Below are positions 53,779 to 62,139 of a stretch of DNA of 64,000 nt, piece by piece. The position numbers and the translations under genes are program-made. Source of the DNA: Porphyromonas sp. (lineage in GTDB: Bacteria; Bacteroidota; Bacteroidia; Bacteroidales; Porphyromonadaceae); the NCBI RefSeq assembly GCF_030529325.1, contig NZ_JAUMXC010000006.1, positions 1 through 64,000 on the forward strand. The letters run 5' to 3'. Position 1 is the first letter of the stretch. Every line of letters starts with the position of its first letter. Under the pieces are notes generated by a model. It searched no databases, had not been told where the DNA came from, and worked only from the letters and a program-made list of their open reading frames with translations.

Positions 53779-54615
53779 CTATCTCTCTATGTTGACAAAC
53801 TTATTGCGTACTTCTTCGGGAGTGAGAGTCTTGCCTTTAGTATCTTTAAGGACAAGTGTACCTCCGGGGTAGATCATGTTGAGGTAAGTGGCTGGATCGG
53901 CATGGTAGAGTTGGAGGAGCTTATGGATGTCCTTGCGCCTGCCCTCTTTGGCATCCCCCACAAGCAGGTATTTTCGACAATCCTCTCGACGATCTTCAGG
54001 TTTCAGTTGCTCGAACGAAGATAGGGAGAAGGCAAACAAGCCCTCTGCCTCTGTGGCTTCGACGATGAGCCCGGGCAGTCCCCAGAGCTTCCAAGGCCCT
54101 GCGGGCGTCGGCACTTCGGGCGTGTACCATACTGTCCAGCGACGACCAAGGATGGTGGCTGTGGCCAGGTGGCAGGGATAACCGCTCCTTGTCTCGGTGA
54201 CGGTGTCGTCGATCTGCCAGTCGATCCGCTCCATGAGTTCGGTGTAGCTGTGATAGTCGAAGTGGATGACGTGGGTCACCGTCCTCTTGTTGGTCTCAAA
54301 ATGAGTGTTGATCAGCATTTCGAGCGAAGGACTATTGTACTTGTTGCCCTCCTTCATCGCCAGATCGAAGTCATTACTTTTGTCGAACTCCATCCGAATG
54401 ACGGAGTCCCTCGCAACAACGGTCATGTCATAGAAGAATGTCCTGTCAGGATAGATCTCCAGAGCCATTGGTGCCTTGTGTCCTTGCTCCGCCCATGCTC
54501 TTTTGTAGTGTCCTTTGGTTTCATAAATTACCTTGAAGGCATCTTGTGCTGTCGCTGCACCTCCTACCATGAATGCCAGGGCAAGAGGGATAAAAAGCTT
54601 GCTAAACTGTTTCAT
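53779..54615 (-). CDS. GLPGLI family protein, copy 3
   Basis: A 278-residue intact paralogue with signal peptide (MKQFSKLFIPLALAFMVGG), conserved YETKGHY near residue 31, DTVTETRSGYPCHLATA, and WKLWGLPGLIVEATEAEG (about residue 170). Very similar to copy 2, which makes the missing base there easy to place. Function unknown; exported. Confidence 0.9.
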   Translation of the reverse strand: MKQFSKLFIPLALAFMVGGAATAQDAFKVIYETKGHYKRAWAEQGHKAPMALEIYPDRTFFYDMTVVARDSVIRMEFDKSNDFDLAMKEGNKYNSPSLEMLINTHFETNKRTVTHVIHFDYHSYTELMERIDWQIDDTVTETRSGYPCHLATATILGRRWTVWYTPEVPTPAGPWKLWGLPGLIVEATEAEGLFAFSLSSFEQLKPEDRREDCRKYLLVGDAKEGRRKDIHKLLQLYHADPATYLNMIYPGGTLVLKDTKGKTLTPEEVRNKFVNIER

Positions 54616-54636
54616 GAGGGATGTTTTTTGTTTGTA

Positions 54637-54880
54637 TTACTTTTCGAGCTCGATGTACTCAAACTCTCTGGTGAATTCGGCGTTGGAGATAGACGAACCA
54701 TTGAGATTCTTGAAGGCTATCTTCAACTCCGGGTTTTTCATCGCCAAGAACATCATAGGGTTGGTGATGTAGGTCTCAAGGACCTTGATCACCTTTTGCT
54801 TCGAGTCGGTGATTACTTCGCCTTCGACCATAAGCCCGGTCATATCGTTCTTCGCCATCTCGGGAGATATCTTTTATTTG
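54637..54880 (-). pseudogene. GLPGLI remnant, C-terminal part only
   Basis: About 75 codons homologous to the last quarter of copy 4 (ISPEMAKNDM, then KVIKVLETYITNPMMFLAMK and EFEYIELEK). No signal peptide or GLPGLI core precedes it; upstream is non-coding sequence and copy 4 begins 46 bp further on. A deletion remnant; a 73-residue frame from an internal ATG at 54858 is unlikely to be a gene. Confidence 0.8.
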
Positions 54881-54925
54881 TGTTTGACAATAGGTCTGTT
54901 GATAGGCTTAGGCATTAAAAAAATA

Positions 54926-55789
54926 TCAGTCCTCGAGCTCGATGTACTCGAACTGTGTCGTAAACTCGGATTTGTCTATAGGAGCGCCATCAGGGTTACC
55001 GATGCGGATTTTTTTGTTTGGCTCTTTCATCGTCATGAAGACCATGGGATTGGAGATGTATGCTTCCAATAGCTTGAGCACCTTTGCCTTTGTATCCGTC
55101 TTTATGTCTCCTTTGAGCATATATTTGGTGACATCCTCCGTCATCATCTCGGGAGAGATCTTGCCGAAAGAGGTCATCTCGAAGGAGAACCTCCCACCGT
55201 CGTCCCTCGCGTCGACGATGAGACCGGGAAGCCCCCATAGTTTCCAAGGGCCTGCGGATGTAGGGATCTCCGGCGTGTACCAGACTGTCCACTTGCGACC
55301 AAGATATTTTGCTGTTGCCCGATGGCACTTATATCCGCTTTTGATCTCGGTGATGGTCTCATCTACCGTCCACTCGGGGCGAGCCAACTCTTCGTCATAC
55401 CCATAATAATCTCTGAGTATCTCATGAGTTGTCGTGCGTTTGAGTTCGCCAAAGAGACTGCGGACAGTCATCTGCGGCCCTCCTGACTTGTACTTTCGTG
55501 CTACACTAAAGGCCATCATGGGGTCGTTTGTCTCGGAGAATACGGTTTTGGCAACAGAGTCTTTGAGCATCTTTGCATAGTTGTAGAAGTAAGACTTGTC
55601 TGCATGGATCTCAAGGGCACAGGGGTAAGTGACGCTGTCTTTGTTGAGCTCGTTTTTCTCTTCAAATACCGAAGTTCCCTTCTTGAACGAACACGAAGTG
55701 TCATAGAATGCTCTGAAAGTTTCTTGTGCCTTTGCGGTCATCAATGTCATCACACATATAGATGCGAATAGAAGAAATAACTGTCTCAT
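54926..55789 (-). CDS. GLPGLI family protein, copy 4
   Basis: A 287-residue intact paralogue of a different subtype from copies 2 and 3. Signal peptide MRQLFLLFASICVMTLMTAKA; core WKLWGLPGLIVDARDDGG near residue 190; C-terminus ends FEYIELED. Its C-terminal quarter matches the remnant at 54637-54880. Confidence 0.9.
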   Translation of the reverse strand: MRQLFLLFASICVMTLMTAKAQETFRAFYDTSCSFKKGTSVFEEKNELNKDSVTYPCALEIHADKSYFYNYAKMLKDSVAKTVFSETNDPMMAFSVARKYKSGGPQMTVRSLFGELKRTTTHEILRDYYGYDEELARPEWTVDETITEIKSGYKCHRATAKYLGRKWTVWYTPEIPTSAGPWKLWGLPGLIVDARDDGGRFSFEMTSFGKISPEMMTEDVTKYMLKGDIKTDTKAKVLKLLEAYISNPMVFMTMKEPNKKIRIGNPDGAPIDKSEFTTQFEYIELED

Positions 55790-55813
55790 AGGTCTCAGGA
55801 TGTTTTGATGTAT

Positions 55814-56146
55814 TTACTTTTCAATGTTTATGAATGTCTCTTTGAAGTCCTCTGTGGAGGCATCGATCAGCTCCGCAGGAGCGTCGGGGTTCTGCATGTT
55901 GTAGTAACCTATGGGATTCGAGATGTAATAACGCAGGAGTTTGATGACTTCCGCTTTGCCGGCTTTGATTTTCTTCCCAAAGATCAAGGTCGAAACATAC
56001 CCACGTTTACTATCTTCGGGTCTCATCTTGGCATAGCTCCCATAGGTGTCATAGACGGCTCTATATATCTTCTGTGCCGATACGGTAAGGCAGCAGATGT
56101 GGAGCAAAAGCCACAGCAAGGGGATATGGATTGCTTTCATATTCAT
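55814..56146 (-). CDS. Mini GLPGLI protein lacking the core
   Basis: A 110-residue protein in a single intact frame: a signal peptide (residues 1-24) and the N-terminal strand IYRAVYDTYGSYAKM are joined directly to a C-terminal part (VIKLLRYYISNPIGYYNM, ending FINIEK). The ~170 residues between, including the GLPGLI motif, are absent. It looks like an in-frame internal deletion of a copy-4-like gene. Whether the product is functional is unknown. Confidence 0.7.
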   Translation of the reverse strand: MNMKAIHIPLLWLLLHICCLTVSAQKIYRAVYDTYGSYAKMRPEDSKRGYVSTLIFGKKIKAGKAEVIKLLRYYISNPIGYYNMQNPDAPAELIDASTEDFKETFINIEK

Positions 56147-56251
56147 AGACTTGAGGATGATATCGCACCCAATTTATGAAAAAATATCGTGAAAAGAGGC
56201 AACTTTGAGTATTTTTGAGACTTCTCTCCCGATAAGGTCTGTGAGGGGAGC

Positions 56252-56330
56252 AAAAAAGGTGCCTACCTTGAGAGATCAAGGTAGGCACCTTAATTCATCA
56301 AGGTAGGCACGTTGATTTGTGGCCTTCTTT
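56252..56330 (+). repeat. Hairpin-brick element, copy 8
   Basis: All three units carry the alternative arms: GGTGCCTACCTTGA, GAGA, TCAAGGTAGGCACC, then ATTCAT and CAAGGTAGGCACGTTG. Both sides of the stem changed together relative to copy 6. Lies 16 bp beyond the 5'-nucleotidase gene end. Confidence 0.88.
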
Positions 56331-56346
56331 ACTTTTGGGTCGGCGT

Positions 56347-57273
56347 TTACTTGTTGTCGTTGGTGATGCCGAATGGTATGTGTACGGCAGGGATGCGTCG
56401 GAGTCGGTCGAGATGCACCCTTTGGTCGTCAAAGAAGATGTGGGGATTGAGGATGTTGAGGATGCGGGATTTGTCGATACCCCCAAGGAAAAAGACCTCG
56501 TCTACCTCGACATCGAGACTCCGAAGAGTCGTCACCATTCTCTCGTGTGCAGGGGCGTTGCGTGCCGTGACTATGGCAGTCTTGAGGATACGGCGATAAG
56601 ATTTGTCGGCATCGGCTTTGCTCTTCTCCAACTTTTGGAACGCCGATATCCGCTTGAGCAGTGTCCCGATAGGCCCTTGAGCCAAGGGTAGGGTGGCAAG
56701 CTCTTTTTCGTGACTCATGTAGTTGTCCAGCCCTCCGTCTTTGTATACCTTTTCGGAAGAGTCATCGGCGATCACTCCATCAAAGTCAAAAGCGAGTCTC
56801 AGTTCGTCATCGTCCTCTTCGTCGATGACTTCGCTATTGAGCACCATCCCGGCTGCATAGCCCATGCGGATAGCATCCTTGACATCGTCCATATTGGCAG
56901 AGAGGAAGAGGGCGGAGTTGAATGCCGGGAGGTATTGGTAGTTGCTCTTGCCCGATGAGAAGCACGCTCTGGATATGTTCAGTCCGTAGTGTTGGATAGA
57001 TCGGAAAGCTCTCAGCCCTGTCTCGGGGCTGTTTTTGGAGAAGAGTACGACCTCTACGGGTTGTTCGTCCGGAAAGGAGTTGTTGAGACTCAACAGCCTC
57101 TTGATGAACGGAAAGGCAACTCCTTTCTCAAACGGTTTGTCTATGTACTTGGTTTGGTATTTGCGGTATTCGTCCTCCCCCTTGGCTTGGAATATGCTGT
57201 CGGAGTCAAGCATGTTGAACAACGCGCTTGACGATACGGCGATGACGAGTTTGTCTTCTATCGGATGGGGCAT
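56347..57273 (-). CDS. 5'-nucleotidase (NT5C1-like)
   Basis: A 308-residue cytoplasmic protein of the PF06189 5'-nucleotidase family, dephosphorylating nucleoside monophosphates. It starts with KLVIAVSSSALFNML (nucleotide-site loop), has a FSKNSPETGLRAF segment near residue 80, and the HAD-type DFDGVIADDSS motif near residue 160, plus a late FFDDQRVHL acidic motif. Monocistronic; a hairpin-brick element lies downstream. Confidence 0.88.
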   Translation of the reverse strand: MPHPIEDKLVIAVSSSALFNMLDSDSIFQAKGEDEYRKYQTKYIDKPFEKGVAFPFIKRLLSLNNSFPDEQPVEVVLFSKNSPETGLRAFRSIQHYGLNISRACFSSGKSNYQYLPAFNSALFLSANMDDVKDAIRMGYAAGMVLNSEVIDEEDDDELRLAFDFDGVIADDSSEKVYKDGGLDNYMSHEKELATLPLAQGPIGTLLKRISAFQKLEKSKADADKSYRRILKTAIVTARNAPAHERMVTTLRSLDVEVDEVFFLGGIDKSRILNILNPHIFFDDQRVHLDRLRRIPAVHIPFGITNDNK

Positions 57274-57357
57274 GGGCTGATAGTGTTCTTGAGTGGGGCT
57301 TGATATCTTCGGTCTGTGGCCTTCGATACCGTTGAGGTGCAGACTGCGTTGTGGGGT

Positions 57358-57732
57358 TTATCGAGTCTCTTCGTGAGGTTTGTTATCCTTATTGTCTATG
57401 ACATCTTTCGGCCACATGTATTCTGCTTCGTAGAGGTATACATGAAGTGCCAAAAGGGGGAGACCTACGATGATGTACGATATAAAGAGTCCCCAAAAGA
57501 TTGATTCTGTAAATCCCGAAAATAAGCTTTTGACAATAAAGAAGCTGAGCTGTGGCAAAAAGATAGAGAGGAGGAGGGTCAGATAGCTGCGTTTGCTCAT
57601 ACGGCGCACCCACCCTTGGGTCTTGCAGTTGGGGCAGGTGAGGGTATAGCCGGCGCGCGAAAAGAAGCCCCGGCGTGGGATCTCATGTCCGCAACATCCG
57701 CAGGTCGTCGTTGTCTTTGTTTTTGTGTCCAT
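57358..57732 (-). CDS. Zinc-ribbon membrane protein
   Basis: A 124-residue protein. A zinc ribbon with CGCC (residues 11-14) and CPNC (33-36), 18 residues apart between pairs, matches the cxxc_20_cxxc pattern; two membrane helices follow (about 50-70 and 78-102). Function unknown; a TATATTTG element upstream (57810-57803 on the minus strand) may be its promoter. Confidence 0.75.
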   Translation of the reverse strand: MDTKTKTTTTCGCCGHEIPRRGFFSRAGYTLTCPNCKTQGWVRRMSKRSYLTLLLSIFLPQLSFFIVKSLFSGFTESIFWGLFISYIIVGLPLLALHVYLYEAEYMWPKDVIDNKDNKPHEETR

Positions 57733-57825
57733 AGCCTGAATCGTTTGTCGGTTCTTTGGAAAGCGTTGACAGATAACTTTTTAATCTCGATGAATATGCA
57801 GACAAATATAGGCATTATCCAAGAC

Positions 57826-57868
57826 AAAGGGGCGGTGCCAAACTCCAAGTTTTTGACACCGCCCCCTT
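57826..57868 (-). terminator. Terminator of the beta-barrel gene at 57.9 kb
   Basis: GGGGCGGTG (57829-57837) with CACCGCCCC (57857-57865) around a 19-nt loop; on the minus strand a short T-rich stretch follows. Confidence 0.7.
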
Positions 57869-57896
57869 GGGGAAGTATGTAGTGATTGATTATGAA

Positions 57897-58796
57897 TCAA
57901 AATCCCAGCGTCACACCGATAGTGGTCATGCGTAGGTCGGGACCTTTGTCAGAGAGGAAGAGCGACTGTGGAGTATAGAGGATCTGGAGACCCAACCAGC
58001 CGTAGCCGATACCGCCTCCGACTTCGGGTAAAAAGTTGCGGAGGTTCTTGTTGCCATCGAAGTTTTCACGACCTGTCGTGCGAGACCAGGCTTTCATGCT
58101 CGATGCCGTAAGGATCTTGCCTGCTGCATAGCCATAGATGTAGAAGTTGGACAACCCGGGTATAGGTCTGAGGGTGAACCTTCCGTACATGTTGAAGTAA
58201 GTCGCACTGAGACGATCCTTGCCGAACGCTTCTCCCGCAAGGGGAGCAGTCTCTACGGTCTTGCCGGTGGCGTCACGGCGGAGTGTGTAGTCATCGAGGA
58301 GGTGTATCTTGTTGAAATCAAATGATGTACCGAGCGTAAATGTCATGGCTTTTTGCTTGTAGTTGATCGCAAAGAGCCCGAGCATAAAACGATGACTGCC
58401 TGTGGTGTTGAGGTGGTCGAGGTTGCCGCTGAACTGGAACCTGCTGAAGCCAAAGCCGAGCCCCGAAATGTCCACTCTGTATGATTTTTTGTTTTTGCCT
58501 TTTCTCTCTCTGGTTACGAAAGGTATCCTGATCTTGTCGAAAGAGAAGGTTTGCTCTTCGCGACGGCCAAGGTCATACGTCCCACGGAAGATCTGACGGG
58601 CGTTGATCGTGTCTCCTTCGGCATTGATGCGTCTCACGGTGACATTGAAGCGTTGTCCCTTTTCGTGCAGAGTGATGAGCTTGTCTTTGACTCTCACGGT
58701 AGTGTCCGGTGCGCATACCGATGCTTCGTTTGCAGATAGTGCAGCTGGGGCAAAAAGGCTTGCAATAAGCAGCCCTGCAGTTAGAAATCGTTTCAT
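57897..58796 (-). CDS. Outer-membrane beta-barrel protein
   Basis: A 299-residue exported protein with signal peptide MKRFLTAGLLIASLFAPAALS and many amphipathic strands ending in a terminal Phe (TTIGVTLGF), as expected for an outer-membrane barrel. No family recognised. ATG 58796 opens the signal peptide. Probably in the operon downstream of the ECF sigma gene (sigma, anti-sigma-like, 58828-59514 protein, this gene). Confidence 0.8.
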   Translation of the reverse strand: MKRFLTAGLLIASLFAPAALSANEASVCAPDTTVRVKDKLITLHEKGQRFNVTVRRINAEGDTINARQIFRGTYDLGRREEQTFSFDKIRIPFVTRERKGKNKKSYRVDISGLGFGFSRFQFSGNLDHLNTTGSHRFMLGLFAINYKQKAMTFTLGTSFDFNKIHLLDDYTLRRDATGKTVETAPLAGEAFGKDRLSATYFNMYGRFTLRPIPGLSNFYIYGYAAGKILTASSMKAWSRTTGRENFDGNKNLRNFLPEVGGGIGYGWLGLQILYTPQSLFLSDKGPDLRMTTIGVTLGF

Positions 58797-58827
58797 AATG
58801 ATTAAGGTATTTCTATTGTGTGAGTTA

Positions 58828-59514
58828 TTAGTATTCTTGTATTGATTCTTTCTTGGCTTGCTTGATAGCCTCCCGTACTTCATCCATCGCGGAGTGCAGC
58901 TCTTTCATGGCCTCTCGGACTTCCTTGTCTGTATATCTCTGTGCAAGACGTCTTTTGTCCGATGGGCGGTGCTTGCTTTCCCTGTTTTTCTTCGGCGAGG
59001 ACTGCATACGGACTGCCCTTTTTTGCCTGATGATCGAGGAGATGCTTTTGCTGTCGATATTTCCCTGCATATAGGTGAGGACGATGTTGCTATTGTCCAT
59101 ATCGTAGCGATAGATGAGGTACGCCGACTCTTCGGGGGAGCGGTGCAGACGGTATGCTGCAGAGATGAGGTAGCCTTGGGCAAAGACCTCCTGTATATCA
59201 TCCGCTATGGCTTTGTCACTCTCTATGGTTTCCTCCACGTCTTTGACGACCTCCTGTGTCGGAGTGTTGAGTTGCAGGATGACCACATGGGAGAGGCTGT
59301 CGAGACCGTATATCGCCCTGCCGATGAGTACGGAGCCTTTCAGATTGACGTATGTGGCGTTGGATTTTCGTGCATATTTCTTGAAGAGCGAGCCTATGGC
59401 AAAGTCGCTTGGGGATACACTTCCGTCCGTAGCAAAGGCAGGCAGTGCGAGCATGATCATGAGCGAAAAGAGCAAGGGGACTCTGATCAAGGTATGAAGT
59501 CTGTGTTGTGTCAT
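58828..59514 (-). CDS. Exported hypothetical protein of the ECF operon
   Basis: A 228-residue protein with a signal peptide (cleaved near AFA, residue 28), a mixed alpha/beta middle with NATYVNLKGSVLIGRAIYG, and a very basic then helical C-terminal tail (from about residue 165). Resembles DUF6108-type proteins found beside ECF operons in Bacteroidota; that match is from memory of layout only. Third gene of the operon. Confidence 0.7.
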   Translation of the reverse strand: MTQHRLHTLIRVPLLFSLMIMLALPAFATDGSVSPSDFAIGSLFKKYARKSNATYVNLKGSVLIGRAIYGLDSLSHVVILQLNTPTQEVVKDVEETIESDKAIADDIQEVFAQGYLISAAYRLHRSPEESAYLIYRYDMDNSNIVLTYMQGNIDSKSISSIIRQKRAVRMQSSPKKNRESKHRPSDKRRLAQRYTDKEVREAMKELHSAMDEVREAIKQAKKESIQEY

Positions 59515-59583
59515 ATCTCAAAATAAGTTTGTTGGTACAATAATAGCCGACATCGATCGTCCTCTCCGGCAAAGGGCGACGCT

Positions 59584-60027
59584 CTACCACTCTATCTCAT
59601 CGACAGGATCGTAGACGACCTCTGCAAGGAGCTCTTCGGCAAGGAGGACGGCTTCGTCTTCTGACTCTATGGCCTTTCCGGCCTGATAGCCGAGAGGAGA
59701 TACAGGCAGGGTGTCTTCCGTCCCTATGGGCATCTTGACAAGGAGGGTGAGCATTGCGGCCGCTGCTACCGATCCCATGGTGATCCACCATACTTTGGAG
59801 CGAGAGATCTTGGACGAGTTTTGCTTTTGGGGAGCTTTGTCGTCGCTGATCGAGAGCCTTGCTGTCGCAGCACCATCGAGCATGAGCAGGATCGCACGTT
59901 CAGAGGCAGGGAGAGAGGACTCGTCCTTTTCTCTCAACATCCGGAGTAAAGCCTCTTCTTCGTGGGTCGAAGTCATACCGTCAAGGTACTTGTCGAGCAG
60001 GGTGGTGTATGTCGTATTTTCTTTCAT
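59584..60027 (-). CDS. Candidate anti-sigma factor
   Basis: A 147-residue protein with a cytoplasmic N-terminal helical part (DKYLDGMTSTHEEEALLRML, the typical anti-sigma 'YLDGxxxxEE' pattern), one membrane helix (about 78-100, VWWITMGSVAAAAMLTLLVK) and an acidic external C-terminus. It follows the ECF sigma gene by 23 bp, so it is very probably its anti-sigma. Confidence 0.8.
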   Translation of the reverse strand: MKENTTYTTLLDKYLDGMTSTHEEEALLRMLREKDESSLPASERAILLMLDGAATARLSISDDKAPQKQNSSKISRSKVWWITMGSVAAAAMLTLLVKMPIGTEDTLPVSPLGYQAGKAIESEDEAVLLAEELLAEVVYDPVDEIEW

Positions 60028-60050
60028 TGCGATAGGTGTGTCGGATGGTG

Positions 60051-60533
60051 TTACATAAGAGGCAGGAGGTACTCTCGCAGTTGTCTGCGGGCACGGCTGA
60101 GGTGGTTGTGTACCGCATCTATGCGGAGGTTGAGGAGTTGGGCGATTTCTTCGTTGTCGAAGCCCCGGAGCTCATGTAGTTCGTAGACCCTTTTTCTCAG
60201 TTCGGGCAACGTCCCTATGGCCTCACGCAGGAGTTCGCTCAGTTCGTACCGACCCAACGTATCGTCGCATCTGTCGGCTGTGACGCTCTCGTCCAACGGC
60301 TGTGTCCGTGCCGACCTCAGGTCATCGATGATGAGATTGCGCAGTAGCGTGTGGCAGTAGGCAGGTAACGATCGCACCTCATCGAGTGTGTGGCGGGTCT
60401 GCCACAAGCGTACGAAGAGTTCGCTCACCGCATCCTCGGCCCGCATCTCATCGCCATCGTACATCGAGAGAGCTTTCCGCTGCAAGTCGGGACGCAATCC
60501 CGCAACCTCTATGATAAACCTCTTTTGTTCCAT
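60051..60533 (-). CDS. ECF RNA polymerase sigma factor
   Basis: A 160-residue group 4 sigma factor. Region 2 includes MRAEDAVSELFVRLW and SLPAYCHTLLRNLIIDDLR, region 4 includes LPELRKRVYELHELRGFDNEEIAQLL and AVHNHLSRARRQLREYL. Start MEQKRFIIEV at 60533 is preferred over an upstream ATG 60575. First gene of the operon with anti-sigma and two exported proteins. Confidence 0.92.
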   Translation of the reverse strand: MEQKRFIIEVAGLRPDLQRKALSMYDGDEMRAEDAVSELFVRLWQTRHTLDEVRSLPAYCHTLLRNLIIDDLRSARTQPLDESVTADRCDDTLGRYELSELLREAIGTLPELRKRVYELHELRGFDNEEIAQLLNLRIDAVHNHLSRARRQLREYLLPLM

Positions 60534-60643
60534 CGTTGTACTTATAAGACGAACGAGACAGGTCAAACCTATCACCGAGGGAAGATATTTTTTGTGTTTT
60601 TCTGAGGATTTGTTTTTAAGTCATTGATTTTAAGTAGATATGA

Positions 60644-61831
60644 CTAATCTGTATAGGATACTTTTGTCGCAAGTTTGTTGCCCATGATGCGATTGACGAC
60701 AAGTGCGATGGCACCGTCACCCGTGACATTGCAGGCTGTGCCGAAGCTATCCATGGCGATGTACAAGGCTATCATCAGAGCTTGTGTGGCTTCGTCAAAA
60801 CCGAGCATGGACTGCAATATCCCCAGGCAGGCCATGATAGCACCACCCGGCACTCCCGGAGCTGCCACCATCGTCACCCCGAGCATGAGGATGAAGCCTA
60901 TAAAGCTCCCAAACTCTATCGGCATCCCCAGCATCATCATCAAGGCAAGGGCACAAGCCACTATCTTCAAGGTGCTACCCGATAGGTGTATCGTTGCGCA
61001 GAGAGGTATGACAAATCCTGCTACGTCTTCGGGCACTCCGTTTTTCCTTGTCTGTTGGAGAGATACCGGTATCGTTGCTGCCGAAGACTGTGTGCCGAGG
61101 GCTGTGAAGTAAGCAGGAAGCATCGTTGCCAGGAGTCGGAAGGGATTGCGCTTCACTATCAGTCCTGCAATGACATACTGGAAGATGAGCAACCCTATAT
61201 GGAGGACAAAGATAAGCCCGATGATCTTGACAAAGACCGAAAGGATCTCAAACACCTTTCCACTGAATGTCATGTCCAAAAAGATACCGAAGATATATAT
61301 CGGCAACAGAGGTATGATCACCGCACCTATGGTCTTTGTGATGATGTCTTTGAAGTCCGAGCATGCTCCCTTGAGCGCGGTACTGCCTATCGAAGCCATC
61401 CCCAGACCAAGGACAAAGGCAAGCACGAGGGCGGTCATCACGTTCATCATGGCAGGTATGGAGACCGTAAAATATGGCTTCAACGCTTTGGCTCCGGCAT
61501 CTATACTCTGTAGAGCTCCCGTCTCTATCAGGCGAGGGAAGCAGGTCACACTCATGCCGTAGGACAGAAGCCCTGACACCACCGTCGCTCCATAAGCTAT
61601 CGCCACCGTGATGAGCAATATCCGTCCTGCCCTGTGTCCGATGTCGGCTATCGCCACCGATACGAGAGCAAGGATGATGAGGGGGATGATGAAGTTGAGA
61701 AACTCGCCAAAAAGGCCATTGATGGTAACAAAAATACGAACCATGCCTTCGGGCAAAAACTGTCCGAAGACGATGCCGAGCACAATGGCGATGATGATGC
61801 GAGGGAGCAGACCTATGCGTATCTTTTTCAT
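60644..61831 (-). CDS. Dicarboxylate/amino acid:cation symporter (SDF family)
   Basis: A 395-residue secondary transporter with about eight membrane helices and two hairpin loops; the SDF signature regions include TQSSAATIPVSLQ and PLCATIHLSGSTLKI, and the transport core MDSFGTACNVTGDGA near the C-terminus. It takes up glutamate, aspartate, serine or C4-dicarboxylates with Na+ or H+; the substrate cannot be told here. Start at 61831, with a TATCTTTG promoter at 61867-61860. Confidence 0.92.
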   Translation of the reverse strand: MKKIRIGLLPRIIIAIVLGIVFGQFLPEGMVRIFVTINGLFGEFLNFIIPLIILALVSVAIADIGHRAGRILLITVAIAYGATVVSGLLSYGMSVTCFPRLIETGALQSIDAGAKALKPYFTVSIPAMMNVMTALVLAFVLGLGMASIGSTALKGACSDFKDIITKTIGAVIIPLLPIYIFGIFLDMTFSGKVFEILSVFVKIIGLIFVLHIGLLIFQYVIAGLIVKRNPFRLLATMLPAYFTALGTQSSAATIPVSLQQTRKNGVPEDVAGFVIPLCATIHLSGSTLKIVACALALMMMLGMPIEFGSFIGFILMLGVTMVAAPGVPGGAIMACLGILQSMLGFDEATQALMIALYIAMDSFGTACNVTGDGAIALVVNRIMGNKLATKVSYTD

Positions 61832-61859
61832 ATTTCGTAGGTTAATGTTTTTTTCTCCC

Positions 61860-61867
61860 CCAAAGAT
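61860..61867 (-). promoter_or_regulatory. Promoter -7 element of the SDF transporter
   Basis: TATCTTTG on the minus strand, about 29 bp before ATG 61831. No clear TTG upstream. Confidence 0.55.
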
Positions 61868-61998
61868 AGTATTTCTCACTTTTGGAGCAGACTTTTTTGA
61901 CACAGTATTTATGCTCTCTCGGGCAATTCTCCTGCGAGGAACAGACTCAGGCATCGAGGATTTCGTCCCACAGTATTTGACGACTCTTTCAAGGGGTA

Positions 61999-62082
61999 TA
62001 AAAAAGGTTGCCTACCTTGACGAATGAAGTTGTCTAACTTGATTCATCAAGGTAGGCACCTTGATTTAGAAGGTTCTATACC
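61999..62082 (+). repeat. Hairpin-brick element, copy 9
   Basis: Mixed copy: outer units of the GCCTACCTTG / CAAGGTAGGC type around an inner GTCTAACTTG unit. Its 3' flank GGTTCTATACC is shared with copy 5, and the element ends just before the promoter of the next gene. Confidence 0.85.
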
Positions 62083-62104
62083 TGTTAAACTCCTTACCTT
62101 TGAT

Positions 62105-62112
62105 TACCTTTG
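62105..62112 (+). promoter_or_regulatory. Promoter -7 element of glycosyltransferase gene
   Basis: TACCTTTG, with the start expected near 62118 and ATG 62140 after about 22 nt. Confidence 0.5.
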
Positions 62113-62139
62113 GTTCGAACGTTTTATCGAGATGGGACA

